From positions 111,289 to 175,288 of the forward strand of contig NZ_JANUXN010000008.1 in NCBI RefSeq assembly GCF_025699485.1: a stretch of 64,000 bases of DNA, in the 5' to 3' direction. Below, in pieces: positions 1-8,444 of the stretch (positions are counted from its first letter, which is position 1; every line of letters starts with the position of its first letter). The notes below the pieces were generated by a model. That model saw only the letters and a program-made list of their open reading frames with translations, ran no database searches and had not been told where the DNA came from. The position numbers and the translations under genes are program-made. Source of the DNA: Thauera carbonicopians (lineage in GTDB: Bacteria > Pseudomonadota > Gammaproteobacteria > Burkholderiales > Rhodocyclaceae).

Positions 1-1
1 C

Positions 2-838
2 GGCATCGCGCTCACCACTGACACCTCCATCCTCACCGCGGTCGGCAACGACTACGGCTTCGATGACGTCTTCGCGCGCCAGGTCGATGCGCTCGGCCAG
101 CCGGGCGACGTGCTGGTCGGCATCTCCACCAGCGGCAACAGCCCCAACGTCATCGCCGCGGTCGAAGCGGCGCGCCGGCGCGGCGTCGAAGTCATCGGCC
201 TGCTCGGCCGCGACGGCGGCAAGCTGCGCGAGCTCGTGGACCTGGCAGTCATCATCGGCGTCGCCGAGACGGCCCACATCCAAGAATGCCACATCATGAT
301 CGGCCACATGTGGTGCGCCTACGTCGACGCCCACCTCGCCACCGCGGATGCGGCCAAGGCCTCGGCCGCCGGCGTGCTGGACGAAGCCCGGGCCATCGCC
401 ACCGTCCGCGCCGCGCGCCAGGCCGGCGAGCGCGTGGTCATGACCAACGGCTGCTTCGACATCCTCCACCCCGGCCACATCGAATACCTGGAGCAGGCCC
501 GTGCGCTCGGCCAGCGCCTGATCGTCGCCGTCAACGACGACGACTCGGTACGCCGCCTCAAGGGCGACGGCCGTCCGGTCAATTCGCTGGCCCACCGCAT
601 GCGCATGCTCGCCGCGATCGGCTGTGTGGATTGGGTGGTGCCGTTCGCCGAAGACACGCCCGAGCGCCTGATCTGCGCCGTGCTGCCCGACCTGCTGGTC
701 AAGGGCGGCGACTATACTCCCGACCAGATCGCCGGCGGCGACTGCGTCCGCCGCGCCGGCGGCGAAGTCAGGGTGCTGGGCTTCGTCGAAGGGCACTCCA
801 CCACCGGGTTGATCGAGCGCATCCGCGACGGGGGTTGA
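2..838 (+). CDS. gmhA: GmhA-HldE(C-terminal) fusion: sedoheptulose-7-phosphate isomerase / heptose-1-phosphate adenylyltransferase (5' end cut by window)
   Basis: Two enzymes of ADP-heptose synthesis in one frame. The frame is open from base 2 and the true start lies outside the window. The first ~110 visible codons are the second half of an SIS-domain phosphoheptose isomerase: [12 protein letters not shown], the sugar-phosphate loop GISTSGNS, and the metal/active-site region [11 protein letters not shown]. After a linker of about 30 residues, the last ~135 residues are the HldE C-terminal nucleotidyltransferase: [12 protein letters not shown] with the HxGH signature, [11 protein letters not shown], and [12 protein letters not shown] at the end. 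No stop or plausible internal start separates them, so one bifunctional polypeptide is inferred. The family normally has GmhA alone and HldE as kinase plus adenylyltransferase; here the kinase is separate (hldA at 48265-49224). Confidence 0.88.
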   Translation, partial: GIALTTDTSILTAVGNDYGFDDVFARQVDALGQPGDVLVGISTSGNSPNVIAAVEAARRRGVEVIGLLGRDGGKLRELVDLAVIIGVAETAHIQECHIMIGHMWCAYVDAHLATADAAKASAAGVLDEARAIATVRAARQAGERVVMTNGCFDILHPGHIEYLEQARALGQRLIVAVNDDDSVRRLKGDGRPVNSLAHRMRMLAAIGCVDWVVPFAEDTPERLICAVLPDLLVKGGDYTPDQIAGGDCVRRAGGEVRVLGFVEGHSTTGLIERIRDGG

Positions 839-899
839 TTCCGGAATTTACGGACGCTGATTCCGAGATTTACGAGGATCGATCCCGAAGTTTACGGAG
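838..899. repeat. Three degenerate ~21-bp tandem repeats, possible IS21-like element end
   Basis: Three imperfect copies of a motif of the form TGATTCCGGAATTTACGGAC follow the stop codon of the upstream gene directly, starting near 838, 858 and 879. Multiple ~20-bp terminal repeats of this kind occur at ends of IS21-family elements. No transposase gene is present, so this would be a solo remnant. The family assignment is inference from the repeat style only. Confidence 0.45.
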
Positions 900-913
900 C
901 CCGAGTTCCACGC

Positions 914-1071
914 TCAAAGCGCCTCCGCATCCGTGTAGATCTCGTCCAGTGTAATCTCGACCAAGCCGTGTTTCGCGCTTGCGCCGCCCATGGCGACGAC
1001 CTCGCCGTCCAGGTTTCGTGCTTGATCTCAGTGCGGGTTTCGCCGTCGAGATAGTCTTCGATGCTGATTTT
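914..1071 (-). pseudogene. Uma2-family (DUF820) remnant, frameshifted and internally deleted
   Basis: On the minus strand just after the rmlC stop, the sequence reads ISIEDYLDGETRTEIKHE, the usual start of Uma2 proteins, and then loses frame near 1012-1016. Shifting by one base restores LDGEVVAMGGASAKHG and then jumps to VEITLDEIYTDAEAL and a stop at 914-916. Intact Uma2 proteins are about 190 residues and have the PD-(D/E)XK-like core between these two ends. Here about 130 residues of core are missing, so it is a dead remnant. Frame and deletion were read directly; the family is recognised by motif. A second damaged Uma2 gene lies at 54263-54840. Confidence 0.7.
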
Positions 1072-1622
1072 CAGTCGAAAACCTCGCACTCCGCCAGCAC
1101 CGTCCCAGCCTGATCCTTGGCCGACAATAAGGGTCGGCTACCGGCCAGCGGCCATTCCACGCCGACCGTGGGGTCGTCCCAGGCCAGGCAGCGTTCGTGC
1201 TCGGGGGCGTAATAGTCGGTGGTCTTGTACAGCACGTCGGCGGTTTCGCTCAGCACCAGGAAGCCGTGTGCGAAACCTTCGGGAATCCAGAGCTGGTGCT
1301 TGTTTTCGGCCGACAGCACGGCGCCCGTCCAGCAACCGAAATGCGGCGAACTGCGGCGCAGGTCGACGGCGACGTCGAAAATCTCGCCTTCGATCACGCG
1401 GATGAGTTTTCCCTGCGGCTGCTGAATCTGGTAGTGCAGGCCGCGCAGCACGCCGCGCCGAGAGCGTGAATGGTTGTCCTGCACGAAGCTCGCCTGGCAA
1501 GCCGTCGCGGCCTCGAAATCCCCCTGGTTGTAGCTTTCGAGGAAGAAGCCGCGCGCATCGCCGAATACCCTGGGTTCGAGCAGCCAGACGTCGGGGAGAG
1601 ACATGCGTTTGGCGGTGATCAT
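1071..1622 (-). CDS. rmlC: dTDP-4-dehydrorhamnose 3,5-epimerase
   Basis: This enzyme converts dTDP-4-keto-6-deoxy-glucose to dTDP-4-keto-L-rhamnose in the cytoplasm, third step of dTDP-L-rhamnose synthesis. It has 183 residues, normal for the cupin-fold RmlC family. Visible signatures are [15 protein letters not shown] near the N-terminus, the catalytic-histidine region [21 protein letters not shown], and [12 protein letters not shown] near the C-terminus. The start ATG overlaps the rmlA stop by 4 bases, so the two are translationally coupled. It is the last gene of the 21-gene minus-strand operon. rmlB and rmlD are not in the window. Confidence 0.95.
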   Translation of the reverse strand: MITAKRMSLPDVWLLEPRVFGDARGFFLESYNQGDFEAATACQASFVQDNHSRSRRGVLRGLHYQIQQPQGKLIRVIEGEIFDVAVDLRRSSPHFGCWTGAVLSAENKHQLWIPEGFAHGFLVLSETADVLYKTTDYYAPEHERCLAWDDPTVGVEWPLAGSRPLLSAKDQAGTVLAECEVFD

Positions 1623-2545
1623 GCAGGTATTTCCTTAAGCAGTTGCAGCAAGTAGCGGCCGTAGTCGTTCTTCGCCAGCGGGGCCGCCAGGTTCTGGAGC
1701 TGTGCGGCGTCGATCCAGCCCATGCGAAAGGCGATTTCCTCCGGGCAGGCCACCTTGAGGCCCTGGCGACGCTCCAGTGTGGCGATGAACTGGCTGGCTT
1801 CCAGCAGTGAGTCGTGGGTGCCGGTGTCCAGCCAGGCGTAGCCGCGTCCCATCGTTTCGACGTCCAGCAAGCCGTCATCCAGGTACAGCCGGTTCAGGTC
1901 GGTGATTTCCAGTTCGCCGCGTGCCGAAGGGTGCAGCGTGGCGGCGCGCGCGCTGGCGCTGCCATCGTAGAAGTACAGCCCCGTCACGGCATAGCTCGAT
2001 TTCGGCTCGACGGGTTTCTCCTCGATCGACAGGACCTTGCCGTCGGCAGCGAACTCGACCACGCCATAGCGCTCCGGATCATGCACGTGATAGGCGAAGA
2101 TCGTTGCGCCGGTTGTGGCCGCGGCAGCCCGTCGCAGCAGGCAATGTAGCTCGTGGCCGTAGAAGAGGTTGTCCCCCAGCACCAGTGTGCAGGGCGTGCT
2201 GGCCAGAAAGGAGTCCGCAATGATTAGCGCCTGCGCCAGCCCTTCGGGCTGCGGCTGCACGGCGTATTGCAGCGAGAGCCCCCACTGCGAGCCGTCTCCC
2301 AGCAACTGTTGGAAGCGCGGTGTGTCCTGCGGCGTCGAAATCAGCAGGATGTTGCGGATGCCCGTCAGCATCAGGGTGCTGAGCGGGTAATAGACCATGG
2401 GTTTGTCGAATACCGGCAGCAACTGCTTGCTGATGGCGAGCGTGGCCGGGTGCAGGCGCGTGCCCGAGCCGCCGGCAAGAATGATGCCCTTGCGGTTGCG
2501 GTTGCGGTTGCGGTTGGGGGAGGGGGTGGGCTGTTCGTCTCTCAT
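1619..2545 (-). CDS. rmlA: glucose-1-phosphate thymidylyltransferase
   Basis: RmlA makes dTDP-glucose from glucose-1-phosphate and dTTP, the first step of the dTDP-rhamnose pathway. The nucleotide-binding signature [19 protein letters not shown] and the region [16 protein letters not shown] are clear, followed by [10 protein letters not shown] and [20 protein letters not shown]. At 308 residues it is slightly long because an unusual N-terminal leader of about 18 residues (with NRNRNRNR) precedes the conserved start; that leader is encoded by a hexanucleotide repeat. The ATG overlaps the stop of the upstream membrane-protein gene by 4 bases, which supports the long start. Confidence 0.95.
   Translation of the reverse strand: MRDEQPTPSPNRNRNRNRKGIILAGGSGTRLHPATLAISKQLLPVFDKPMVYYPLSTLMLTGIRNILLISTPQDTPRFQQLLGDGSQWGLSLQYAVQPQPEGLAQALIIADSFLASTPCTLVLGDNLFYGHELHCLLRRAAAATTGATIFAYHVHDPERYGVVEFAADGKVLSIEEKPVEPKSSYAVTGLYFYDGSASARAATLHPSARGELEITDLNRLYLDDGLLDVETMGRGYAWLDTGTHDSLLEASQFIATLERRQGLKVACPEEIAFRMGWIDAAQLQNLAAPLAKNDYGRYLLQLLKEIPA
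2490..2516. repeat. Hexanucleotide repeat (TTGCGG, four full units) within the 5' end of rmlA
   Basis: Four perfect TTGCGG units on the plus strand, plus a partial fifth, encode alternating Asn-Arg in the non-conserved RmlA leader. Unit-number changes would keep the frame, so the effect would be on leader length and perhaps translation, not on/off switching. Confidence 0.8.
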
Positions 2546-3717
2546 GCACTACCTTGATTTGTGCGCATGTGCGCAGTCGCCGCAACGGCAAAACCCAGTG
2601 GCAGCCAGGTGATGAACCAGCTTTCGTTCGGCCGTGAAAAGAAGTTGCCGCCTTCGGTCAGGCCGGCGGCGAGGCCGAAGACGACCAGGCAGGATGCCAC
2701 CACTGCATCGGTGTTGGCGCGCTGCACGAAGCAGGCGCGAAGCGCGGCGACATGCATGGCGATCCAGATCGCAAGGCCGATGAAGCCTAGTTCCAGCGCA
2801 ACCGCCAGCATCACATTGTGCGGATCGCGCCAAGTCATCTTCGTTGCTTCGACGAAGAACTCGGTACTGCCTTCGAAACCGTGGCCGATCAAAGGTTGCT
2901 CCATGATTTTGCCGAATGCGGCGACCCAAATTTCTGGTCGGCCGGATAAACCCCTGGAGGTGAATATTGTTGGCTGAATCACATATGCAAATACAGCCAA
3001 TGCTGCCATCAGCCCCAGCGCACACAATGTGCGCCGGCTTGGTCGGATCAGGCAGAGCCAGCACAGTACCGCGGCAATACCGACCAGTGGTGTGCGTGAG
3101 CTGGTCAGAACTATGCCCCACAACAGGATCGGGCAGCAGAGCAAGCAGATCCAGAAGAAGTGGTTCCAGCGCTCGGAAAGAAATACTGACGCCACGCCGA
3201 AAACGAACAAAAGTCCAAGAACGTGTGATGTAAGCAACTGGTTTATCAGAATGCCTGGGCCGATATAGTGTTCCCATGGTTTGCGCGTCGCTAGAAACTC
3301 GGGTGCTGTCCAAGCTACGAAGGCTGTGACAACGGTCATCGAAATCAGCAGGACATACCGCAATGGGACGGTGGCGCGGGCAGCACCGAGATAGAGCATG
3401 CCCGCGAGGGCTAGAAAGATGTAGAGAGGGCGCTTGACCAGCGACGACGAAACCTTGTCGCCCTCCGCCCAGCCCAGGCTGATGAGCACCCAGGCTGCCA
3501 GCACCAGGAACAGCAGCACTGCGGGCTGCTTGATGGCCTTCAGCATTTCCGTCCGTGTCACGATGAGTCCCAGCAGTGCAGGAACGGCGAAGAGCGCATA
3601 AAAGCTCTTCGAATACAGGCTACGGTCGGTGAGCCAGAAAAAACCCGTCAGCAGGGTGAACAAACCAAGGCTGAGCCATATGCTCAGCGTGGTTTCGAGT
3701 CGATCTCGGTTGGGCAT
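2542..3717 (-). CDS. O-antigen ligase/polymerase family membrane protein (WaaL/Wzy-type)
   Basis: An integral membrane protein of 391 residues with about ten hydrophobic segments. It carries the Wzy_C-type periplasmic loop signatures: [30 protein letters not shown] and [18 protein letters not shown]. Members either polymerise O-units or ligate finished glycans to lipid A-core. Because this operon exports through Wzm/Wzt and shows no Wzx flippase, a ligase-like role (WaaL) is the better inference, but the sequence alone does not separate the two. It lies directly before rmlA with a 4-base overlap and follows the WbpM gene by about 35 bases. The start is the first ATG of the hydrophobic frame. 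Confidence 0.8.
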   Translation of the reverse strand: MPNRDRLETTLSIWLSLGLFTLLTGFFWLTDRSLYSKSFYALFAVPALLGLIVTRTEMLKAIKQPAVLLFLVLAAWVLISLGWAEGDKVSSSLVKRPLYIFLALAGMLYLGAARATVPLRYVLLISMTVVTAFVAWTAPEFLATRKPWEHYIGPGILINQLLTSHVLGLLFVFGVASVFLSERWNHFFWICLLCCPILLWGIVLTSSRTPLVGIAAVLCWLCLIRPSRRTLCALGLMAALAVFAYVIQPTIFTSRGLSGRPEIWVAAFGKIMEQPLIGHGFEGSTEFFVEATKMTWRDPHNVMLAVALELGFIGLAIWIAMHVAALRACFVQRANTDAVVASCLVVFGLAAGLTEGGNFFSRPNESWFITWLPLGFAVAATAHMRTNQGSA

Positions 3718-3752
3718 CAGATTTAATGGGATTGAGTGAGGGGTGAAGCACC

Positions 3753-5588
3753 TCAGTGCCGAGCAGGTTCGTACTCCGGTACCCAGCGCTTCAGGCCTGT
3801 GCGCACGTCGTCGTCACTGACTGGCCCTGGTTGCGATAGCCATTGCGTTAGTTCGTCCAGGAAGCTTTCTGCGACTGGCCGAGAACGTGCGATGCGGAGC
3901 TTGGGGTGGGGCGTCTCACGGGTTTCCTCGGCATCGGCCAGCAACTCCTCGTACAGCTTCTCGCCAGGGCGGAGGCCGGTAAACTCGATGCGAATCTCGT
4001 CTTCGGTATAACCAGACAAGCGGATCATGTTGCGTGCAAGGTCCACGATTTTGACCGGCTCGCCCATATCCAGCACGAAGACCTCGCCGCCCTGACCCAT
4101 GGCCGCTGCCTGAAGCACCAGTTGTGCCGCTTCCGGGATCGACATGAAGTAGCGGTTGATCTCCGGATGGGTCACTGTCACCGGGCCGCCGCGAGCGATC
4201 TGCTCGGCAAACTTCGGAATCACGCTGCCGGTGCTGCCGAGTACGTTGCCGAAGCGGACCATTTCCATCTGCGTAGAGCATGTGGCGGCACAATGCAGCG
4301 CTTCGCAGATCATCTCGGCCAGACGCTTGGTGGCGCCCATGACATTGGTCGGGTTGACGGCCTTGTCGGTCGAAATCAGCACGAAGCGTTCAGCACCGAA
4401 GTGCTGTGCATGTTTAGCAACCAGCAGTGTGCCCAGTACATTGTTGCGTACAGCTTGCCAAGCGTTATCTACCTCCATTAGCGGCACGTGCTTGTAGGCG
4501 GCAGCGTGAAAGACAAGCTGTGGAGTCCATGTGGAGAAGATGTCTTTCAATCGGGCAGCGTCTTTCACATCGCCCACCAGCGGTACGATCTTTATTTCCG
4601 GCCTCCGGCTACGGAACCACTGTTCGGTGTTGTAGAGCGCAAACTCACTATTTTCCAACAGCACCAACTGTGCTGGTGTGAAGCGTGCCAACTGCCTACA
4701 GAGCTCGCTACCGATCGAGCCGCCTGCACCGGTGATCAGAACAGTCTTGTTGGTCACCATGCGCTGAACATGAGCAGAGTCGATCTTCACTGGGTCGCGG
4801 CCGAGCAAGTCCTCGATATCGACTGGCCGCATGGCATTGATCGCCACCTTGCCACCCATCAGATCTTCCAGGCCGGGTACGGTGAAAACCTGTGCTCCAG
4901 CGCGCACAGCTAGGTCGGTGGCTCGCTTCAAGGCATCCGAGGCCGCAGAAGGCATTGCCAGGATCACGTGTTTGGCCCGATGCTCCTTCAATACCTCAGG
5001 GAGTGATTGAACACCGCCTGCCACCCGATGTCCGTTGAGTTCGAGCCCCCACTTATCGGGATTGTCGTCGAGTAGTGCAACGACTCGCCAGTCGGGGCTG
5101 CGCTCCAACTCCCGTACCAGCATGGCTCCTCCTGTGCCCGCGCCGACAACGACGACGGGCTTGCCTGTCGCAATCAGATCGCCGTACAGCATGTGTTCCT
5201 TCCACATGCGCCATGCTGCTCGTCCGCCACCCATAATCAGCAGCAGCAGCATGGGATACAGCGCGATCAGCGAGCGCGGTAGCGCAGGGCTGCCGCGCTC
5301 CACTGCAATCAGCGCGATCAACGCCAGTGTTGATATTGCGATGGCTTTCAGTACCCGCTTGAGATCCGGTAGACTGGCGAATACCCACATACCACGATAA
5401 AGACCGGCCACGCGACAAGCAACGGCATGCACGCCCACCAGCGCCGCGCCAATCAGCAGCAACCTTCCTGTGTAGTGTGTTGGCCACTCGAAATTGAAGC
5501 GCAACAGAAAGCCGCCGACCCAGGCCGCAACGGCGGCGAACAGATCGAAGAGAAATACCAGTGTGGTTCGGGTGTACCGGGTGATCAT
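3753..5588 (-). CDS. wbpM: WbpM/CapD-type UDP-N-acetylglucosamine 4,6-dehydratase, membrane-bound
   Basis: The 611-residue length and layout match the large WbpM family: about four N-terminal transmembrane helices (residues ~8-115), a first Rossmann domain (GAGTGGAMLVREL near residue 150), and a C-terminal SDR domain starting GAGGSIGSELCRQL near residue 285. The catalytic stretch STDKAVNPTNVMGATKR has Met where classical SDRs have Tyr, typical of this subclass, and HAAAYKHVPLME is present. The reaction yields UDP-4-keto-6-deoxy-GlcNAc, the precursor of QuiNAc or FucNAc. It sits next to a reductase and an initiating transferase that would use the product. Confidence 0.93.
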   Translation of the reverse strand: MITRYTRTTLVFLFDLFAAVAAWVGGFLLRFNFEWPTHYTGRLLLIGAALVGVHAVACRVAGLYRGMWVFASLPDLKRVLKAIAISTLALIALIAVERGSPALPRSLIALYPMLLLLIMGGGRAAWRMWKEHMLYGDLIATGKPVVVVGAGTGGAMLVRELERSPDWRVVALLDDNPDKWGLELNGHRVAGGVQSLPEVLKEHRAKHVILAMPSAASDALKRATDLAVRAGAQVFTVPGLEDLMGGKVAINAMRPVDIEDLLGRDPVKIDSAHVQRMVTNKTVLITGAGGSIGSELCRQLARFTPAQLVLLENSEFALYNTEQWFRSRRPEIKIVPLVGDVKDAARLKDIFSTWTPQLVFHAAAYKHVPLMEVDNAWQAVRNNVLGTLLVAKHAQHFGAERFVLISTDKAVNPTNVMGATKRLAEMICEALHCAATCSTQMEMVRFGNVLGSTGSVIPKFAEQIARGGPVTVTHPEINRYFMSIPEAAQLVLQAAAMGQGGEVFVLDMGEPVKIVDLARNMIRLSGYTEDEIRIEFTGLRPGEKLYEELLADAEETRETPHPKLRIARSRPVAESFLDELTQWLSQPGPVSDDDVRTGLKRWVPEYEPARH

Positions 5589-5644
5589 CTTGAAAATGCT
5601 AAAATACCCGTGCGGACTCGATTGGAGCAGCTCGTAACAGGGTG

Positions 5645-6232
5645 TTAGGGTCGAATACGGTCGCCAGCGCCTCTACCTGCCAACGTCAGGAAAATGTACC
5701 GAAAATAGGCAATGATACCGAGCGAACACAGCATGCGCGCATCCGTCTCGGCAAGCAACTCCGGTGTGGACATGTCGATTTTATTGATTTGCGCCAGGCC
5801 GGTGATTCCTGGACGGGCATCGAAAACCCCCTGTCTGGACCGCTCGTCGATTAGTTTGTGTTGATTGAACAGACAGGGGCGAGGCCCTACCAGGCTCATA
5901 TCGCCCTTGAGCACATTCCAGAGTTGAGGTAGTTCATCGAGCTTGGTACGACGCAGAAAACGCCCGAAAGGTGTGATATCCCCAGCGTTGGCCAGATGAG
6001 TGGCCACCGATGCCGTGCCCAGGCGCATGGTACGGAATTTGACCAGTGTGAACGGCTGTTGGAAACGCCCGACCCGTATCTGCCGAAAGAGTGGCGAGCC
6101 GGTGTCGCACAGTCCTATGAAGAAGATCACCAGCAATATCGGCAGCCCGAGAAGTATGCCGAGTGAAGAAAGTAAAACATCGAGAAGGCGGATCATCTGG
6201 CCGGGTCCGGTACACTTGCTACGGTTCTTCAT
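5645..6232 (-). CDS. initiating sugar-phosphate transferase (PglC/WcaJ C-terminal family)
   Basis: A short (195-residue) monotopic phosphoglycosyltransferase that transfers a sugar-1-phosphate to undecaprenyl phosphate at the inner membrane face. One N-terminal hydrophobic segment (~15-40) is followed by the family motifs FRQIRVGRFQQPFTLVKFRTMR, RRTKLDELPQLWNVLKGDMS, LVGPRPCLF and RPGITGLAQI. It lacks the four-helix N-terminal region of WcaJ, so it is of the small PglC type. Its place between a 4,6-dehydratase and a short-chain reductase suggests that QuiNAc or FucNAc is the first sugar of the chain (inference). Confidence 0.9.
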   Translation of the reverse strand: MKNRSKCTGPGQMIRLLDVLLSSLGILLGLPILLVIFFIGLCDTGSPLFRQIRVGRFQQPFTLVKFRTMRLGTASVATHLANAGDITPFGRFLRRTKLDELPQLWNVLKGDMSLVGPRPCLFNQHKLIDERSRQGVFDARPGITGLAQINKIDMSTPELLAETDARMLCSLGIIAYFRYIFLTLAGRGAGDRIRP

Positions 6233-6267
6233 GCTGCGCTCAGTATCACGGATAACTCAGCAGATTG

Positions 6268-7191
6268 TTATTCATGTCTTATGTTTGATCGATACTTCCT
6301 CAGCGCCAGCCGCATCGCATCGGAGCGGGCGATCGGCGGACTCCAGCCTGCTGCGTCATGGGCATGGCTCCAGTCGACCTTCATGGGTCGGGTCAGGCTG
6401 TCCATGGTTCGGCTCATGCCGCTGGCTCTTGCTAGCGCGTGCAGCCATGAGATTGGAACCGGGGCATTGATAGTCCGTTTGCCGCGAGCAGACGCAATCT
6501 CGTCGATCAGTTCTGCTGTACTGTAATCGGAGCCGTCGCCAATCACAAACAGCCCGCTTGCATGGCTGGCCATGGCGCAGCGCAGGAGAAAATCTGCCAG
6601 GTTGTTTACGTGAATGAAAGATCTTCGTGCGTGTGCCGAGCCGAATGGCAAGGGTAGACCACTGGCAACCAAGTTGCACAGGCGTGTGAAGTTGCCAGGA
6701 CAGGCCGTCCCGTACACCATGGGGGGGCGTATGATCGTCAAACGGCCATCCCTCCTACTGAATAGCCCGGCCAGTTCGATATCGGCATTCAGCTTTGACA
6801 GCGCATAAGGTGTTGCAGGGGTGGTCGTGGAGTGCTCCGTAATTGGCTCCAGACTCCAGTTTCCGTATACGCCCAAAGAGCTGAGATGAACCATACGGCC
6901 CACGGATTCATCAAGCACGTGCTGGGAAAGTCTGACTGGCAACTGGCGATTGGCTATGTCGAGCTCCGTCATCATGCATTCAGCATGAGCTTTCCCCGCG
7001 ACGTTGATCAGGGCATCAGCAGAAAGATTCTTTAATGCAGAAGAATCATTGATGTCGATCTGCTTTCCATATTTCGAAAGATCTTCATGGTATTTCCGCG
7101 ACAAGAGAATAAGTTGGTGCCCGCTCTCGGAAGCAAGGCGTAAAAAAGACTGTCCGATGTATCCGCTGCCGCCTGCAATGATCAGCTTCAT
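6268..7191 (-). CDS. NAD(P)-dependent epimerase/reductase (extended SDR), probable UDP-4-keto-6-deoxy-HexNAc reductase
   Basis: A 307-residue extended SDR: nucleotide-binding GGSGYIGQSFLRLA at residues ~7-20, the active-site pair YALSKLNAD (Tyr-x3-Lys), VHLSSLGVYG before it, and RPPMVYGTACPG after it. The specific reaction cannot be read from sequence. The neighbours (WbpM dehydratase, small initiating transferase) match loci where an SDR reduces the 4-keto sugar to UDP-QuiNAc, as WbpV or WreQ do, so that role is inferred. The stop overlaps the next glycosyltransferase by 4 bases. Confidence 0.8.
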   Translation of the reverse strand: MKLIIAGGSGYIGQSFLRLASESGHQLILLSRKYHEDLSKYGKQIDINDSSALKNLSADALINVAGKAHAECMMTELDIANRQLPVRLSQHVLDESVGRMVHLSSLGVYGNWSLEPITEHSTTTPATPYALSKLNADIELAGLFSRRDGRLTIIRPPMVYGTACPGNFTRLCNLVASGLPLPFGSAHARRSFIHVNNLADFLLRCAMASHASGLFVIGDGSDYSTAELIDEIASARGKRTINAPVPISWLHALARASGMSRTMDSLTRPMKVDWSHAHDAAGWSPPIARSDAMRLALRKYRSNIRHE

Positions 7192-8444
7192 CGTACGAGT
7201 CCTGGAGAAATATTCAATATTTCAAGATAGCGAAGCGCGAGTTCTTCGTAGCCATGATTTTTCATCACATAGTCATGCCCTCGGCTACCCATGGCCGCTC
7301 GTTCAGTTTCTGACATGGCGGCAAAGGTGGCGAGCGCATTGGCTATTGCCGGTATATTGTCCGGCGATACGGAAAGACCAGCGCGGCATTCCGCCACAGG
7401 GTCGTTGCCTGCACTGATTGCGAAAAGAATGGGCAGTCGAGCCAGCATATAGTCAAACAGCTTGTTCGGGCTGACGCCAAACCGGAAGAGAGGCTCCGGA
7501 CGTAATGAGATATAGCCGACCTGAGCAGCGTCGAGCAACCCAGGAATTGCCTTCTTCGGGATCTGGTCAAAAATGGCGATGCGATCCGACAAGCTCTTCT
7601 CCGCGACAGTTTCTGCAATTTCGGCGCTCAACTCCCCGCGACCAACGACAATTGCTGCCACGCGATGGTCGCCATGGTCGCGCAGCAGGGCAATCGAGTC
7701 GATCAGCGATCGAACATTGTTCGGTGTACCCAGTGCTCCTGCATAGACTACGACCAGCTTCCCCTCTGCGCGCCAGTGATGGATCTGATTGAATATATCG
7801 TTGCTCGCATTGCTGATGCGTGGCGCGTGCGTATCCACACCATTCGGTATGTAGTGCCAGCGTGCCGGATCCAGTCCTCGATCGATCATATGGGGCAAGG
7901 ATTTTGGAAGCAGTGAAACGACTGCATCGGCATGTGTATATGCGTATCGTTCCAGCCAGCCGGTGATGCGTACCAGGGGATGGGAAGAAGGAACACCGGC
8001 CAGCTCCGTCAGGCTCAACGGCCATAAGTCGCGTACTTCGAATATAGAGCGCGCACCAAAGTGGCGAGCCATACGATGGCTGGTGAGAAAAGCATATGGA
8101 TGAGGCGAGGAGGCCACTATCATGGATGGCCGCCCGTATCGTCGGACAAGACGGCCTGCATGAAATGGCAGCGCAGTCGCAAAAGCGGCCATGTTCAGCA
8201 CACGGCCAATATGATTGCCTTGATAAGCGGGGGTTGGCAGAAACTCGTAAGGCACGTCTCCGATGGAGCATGCGCCCCGCAGTGCTCCCGGAGAGTCCAT
8301 CAAATGGTGGAATGCCGGTGTGATGACGACCGGGGTCGCTCCTCTGCCTTGCCAGGCACGAGAGAGTTCATACGGGCGGTTGTAGCGGCCGACACCGGGG
8401 CCGCCCGCATATGGATGGATATACCAGATCGTCGGTGAAGTCAT
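7188..8444 (-). CDS. glycosyltransferase family 4 (GT-B fold)
   Basis: This protein should add a sugar from a nucleotide donor to the growing lipid-linked glycan at the cytoplasmic membrane face. With the ATG at 8444 it has 418 residues. That start overlaps the upstream asnB-like stop (ATGA) and begins MTSPTIWYIHPYAGGPGVGRY, a normal GT4 N-terminus; an upstream extension lacks conservation. Motifs include PHPYAFLTSHRMARH, IPNGVDTHAP near the domain boundary, VVVYAGALGTPNNV opening the donor-binding half, and FRFGVSPNKLFDYMLARLPILFA, which holds the donor-site region. Donor and acceptor are unknown. Downstream it couples to the SDR gene by a 4-base overlap. Confidence 0.88.
   Translation of the reverse strand: MTSPTIWYIHPYAGGPGVGRYNRPYELSRAWQGRGATPVVITPAFHHLMDSPGALRGACSIGDVPYEFLPTPAYQGNHIGRVLNMAAFATALPFHAGRLVRRYGRPSMIVASSPHPYAFLTSHRMARHFGARSIFEVRDLWPLSLTELAGVPSSHPLVRITGWLERYAYTHADAVVSLLPKSLPHMIDRGLDPARWHYIPNGVDTHAPRISNASNDIFNQIHHWRAEGKLVVVYAGALGTPNNVRSLIDSIALLRDHGDHRVAAIVVGRGELSAEIAETVAEKSLSDRIAIFDQIPKKAIPGLLDAAQVGYISLRPEPLFRFGVSPNKLFDYMLARLPILFAISAGNDPVAECRAGLSVSPDNIPAIANALATFAAMSETERAAMGSRGHDYVMKNHGYEELALRYLEILNISPGLVR

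Noticed and set aside
2490..2516. Classic on/off phase variation of rmlA by repeat slippage
   Set aside because: The unit is six bases, so changes in copy number keep the reading frame.
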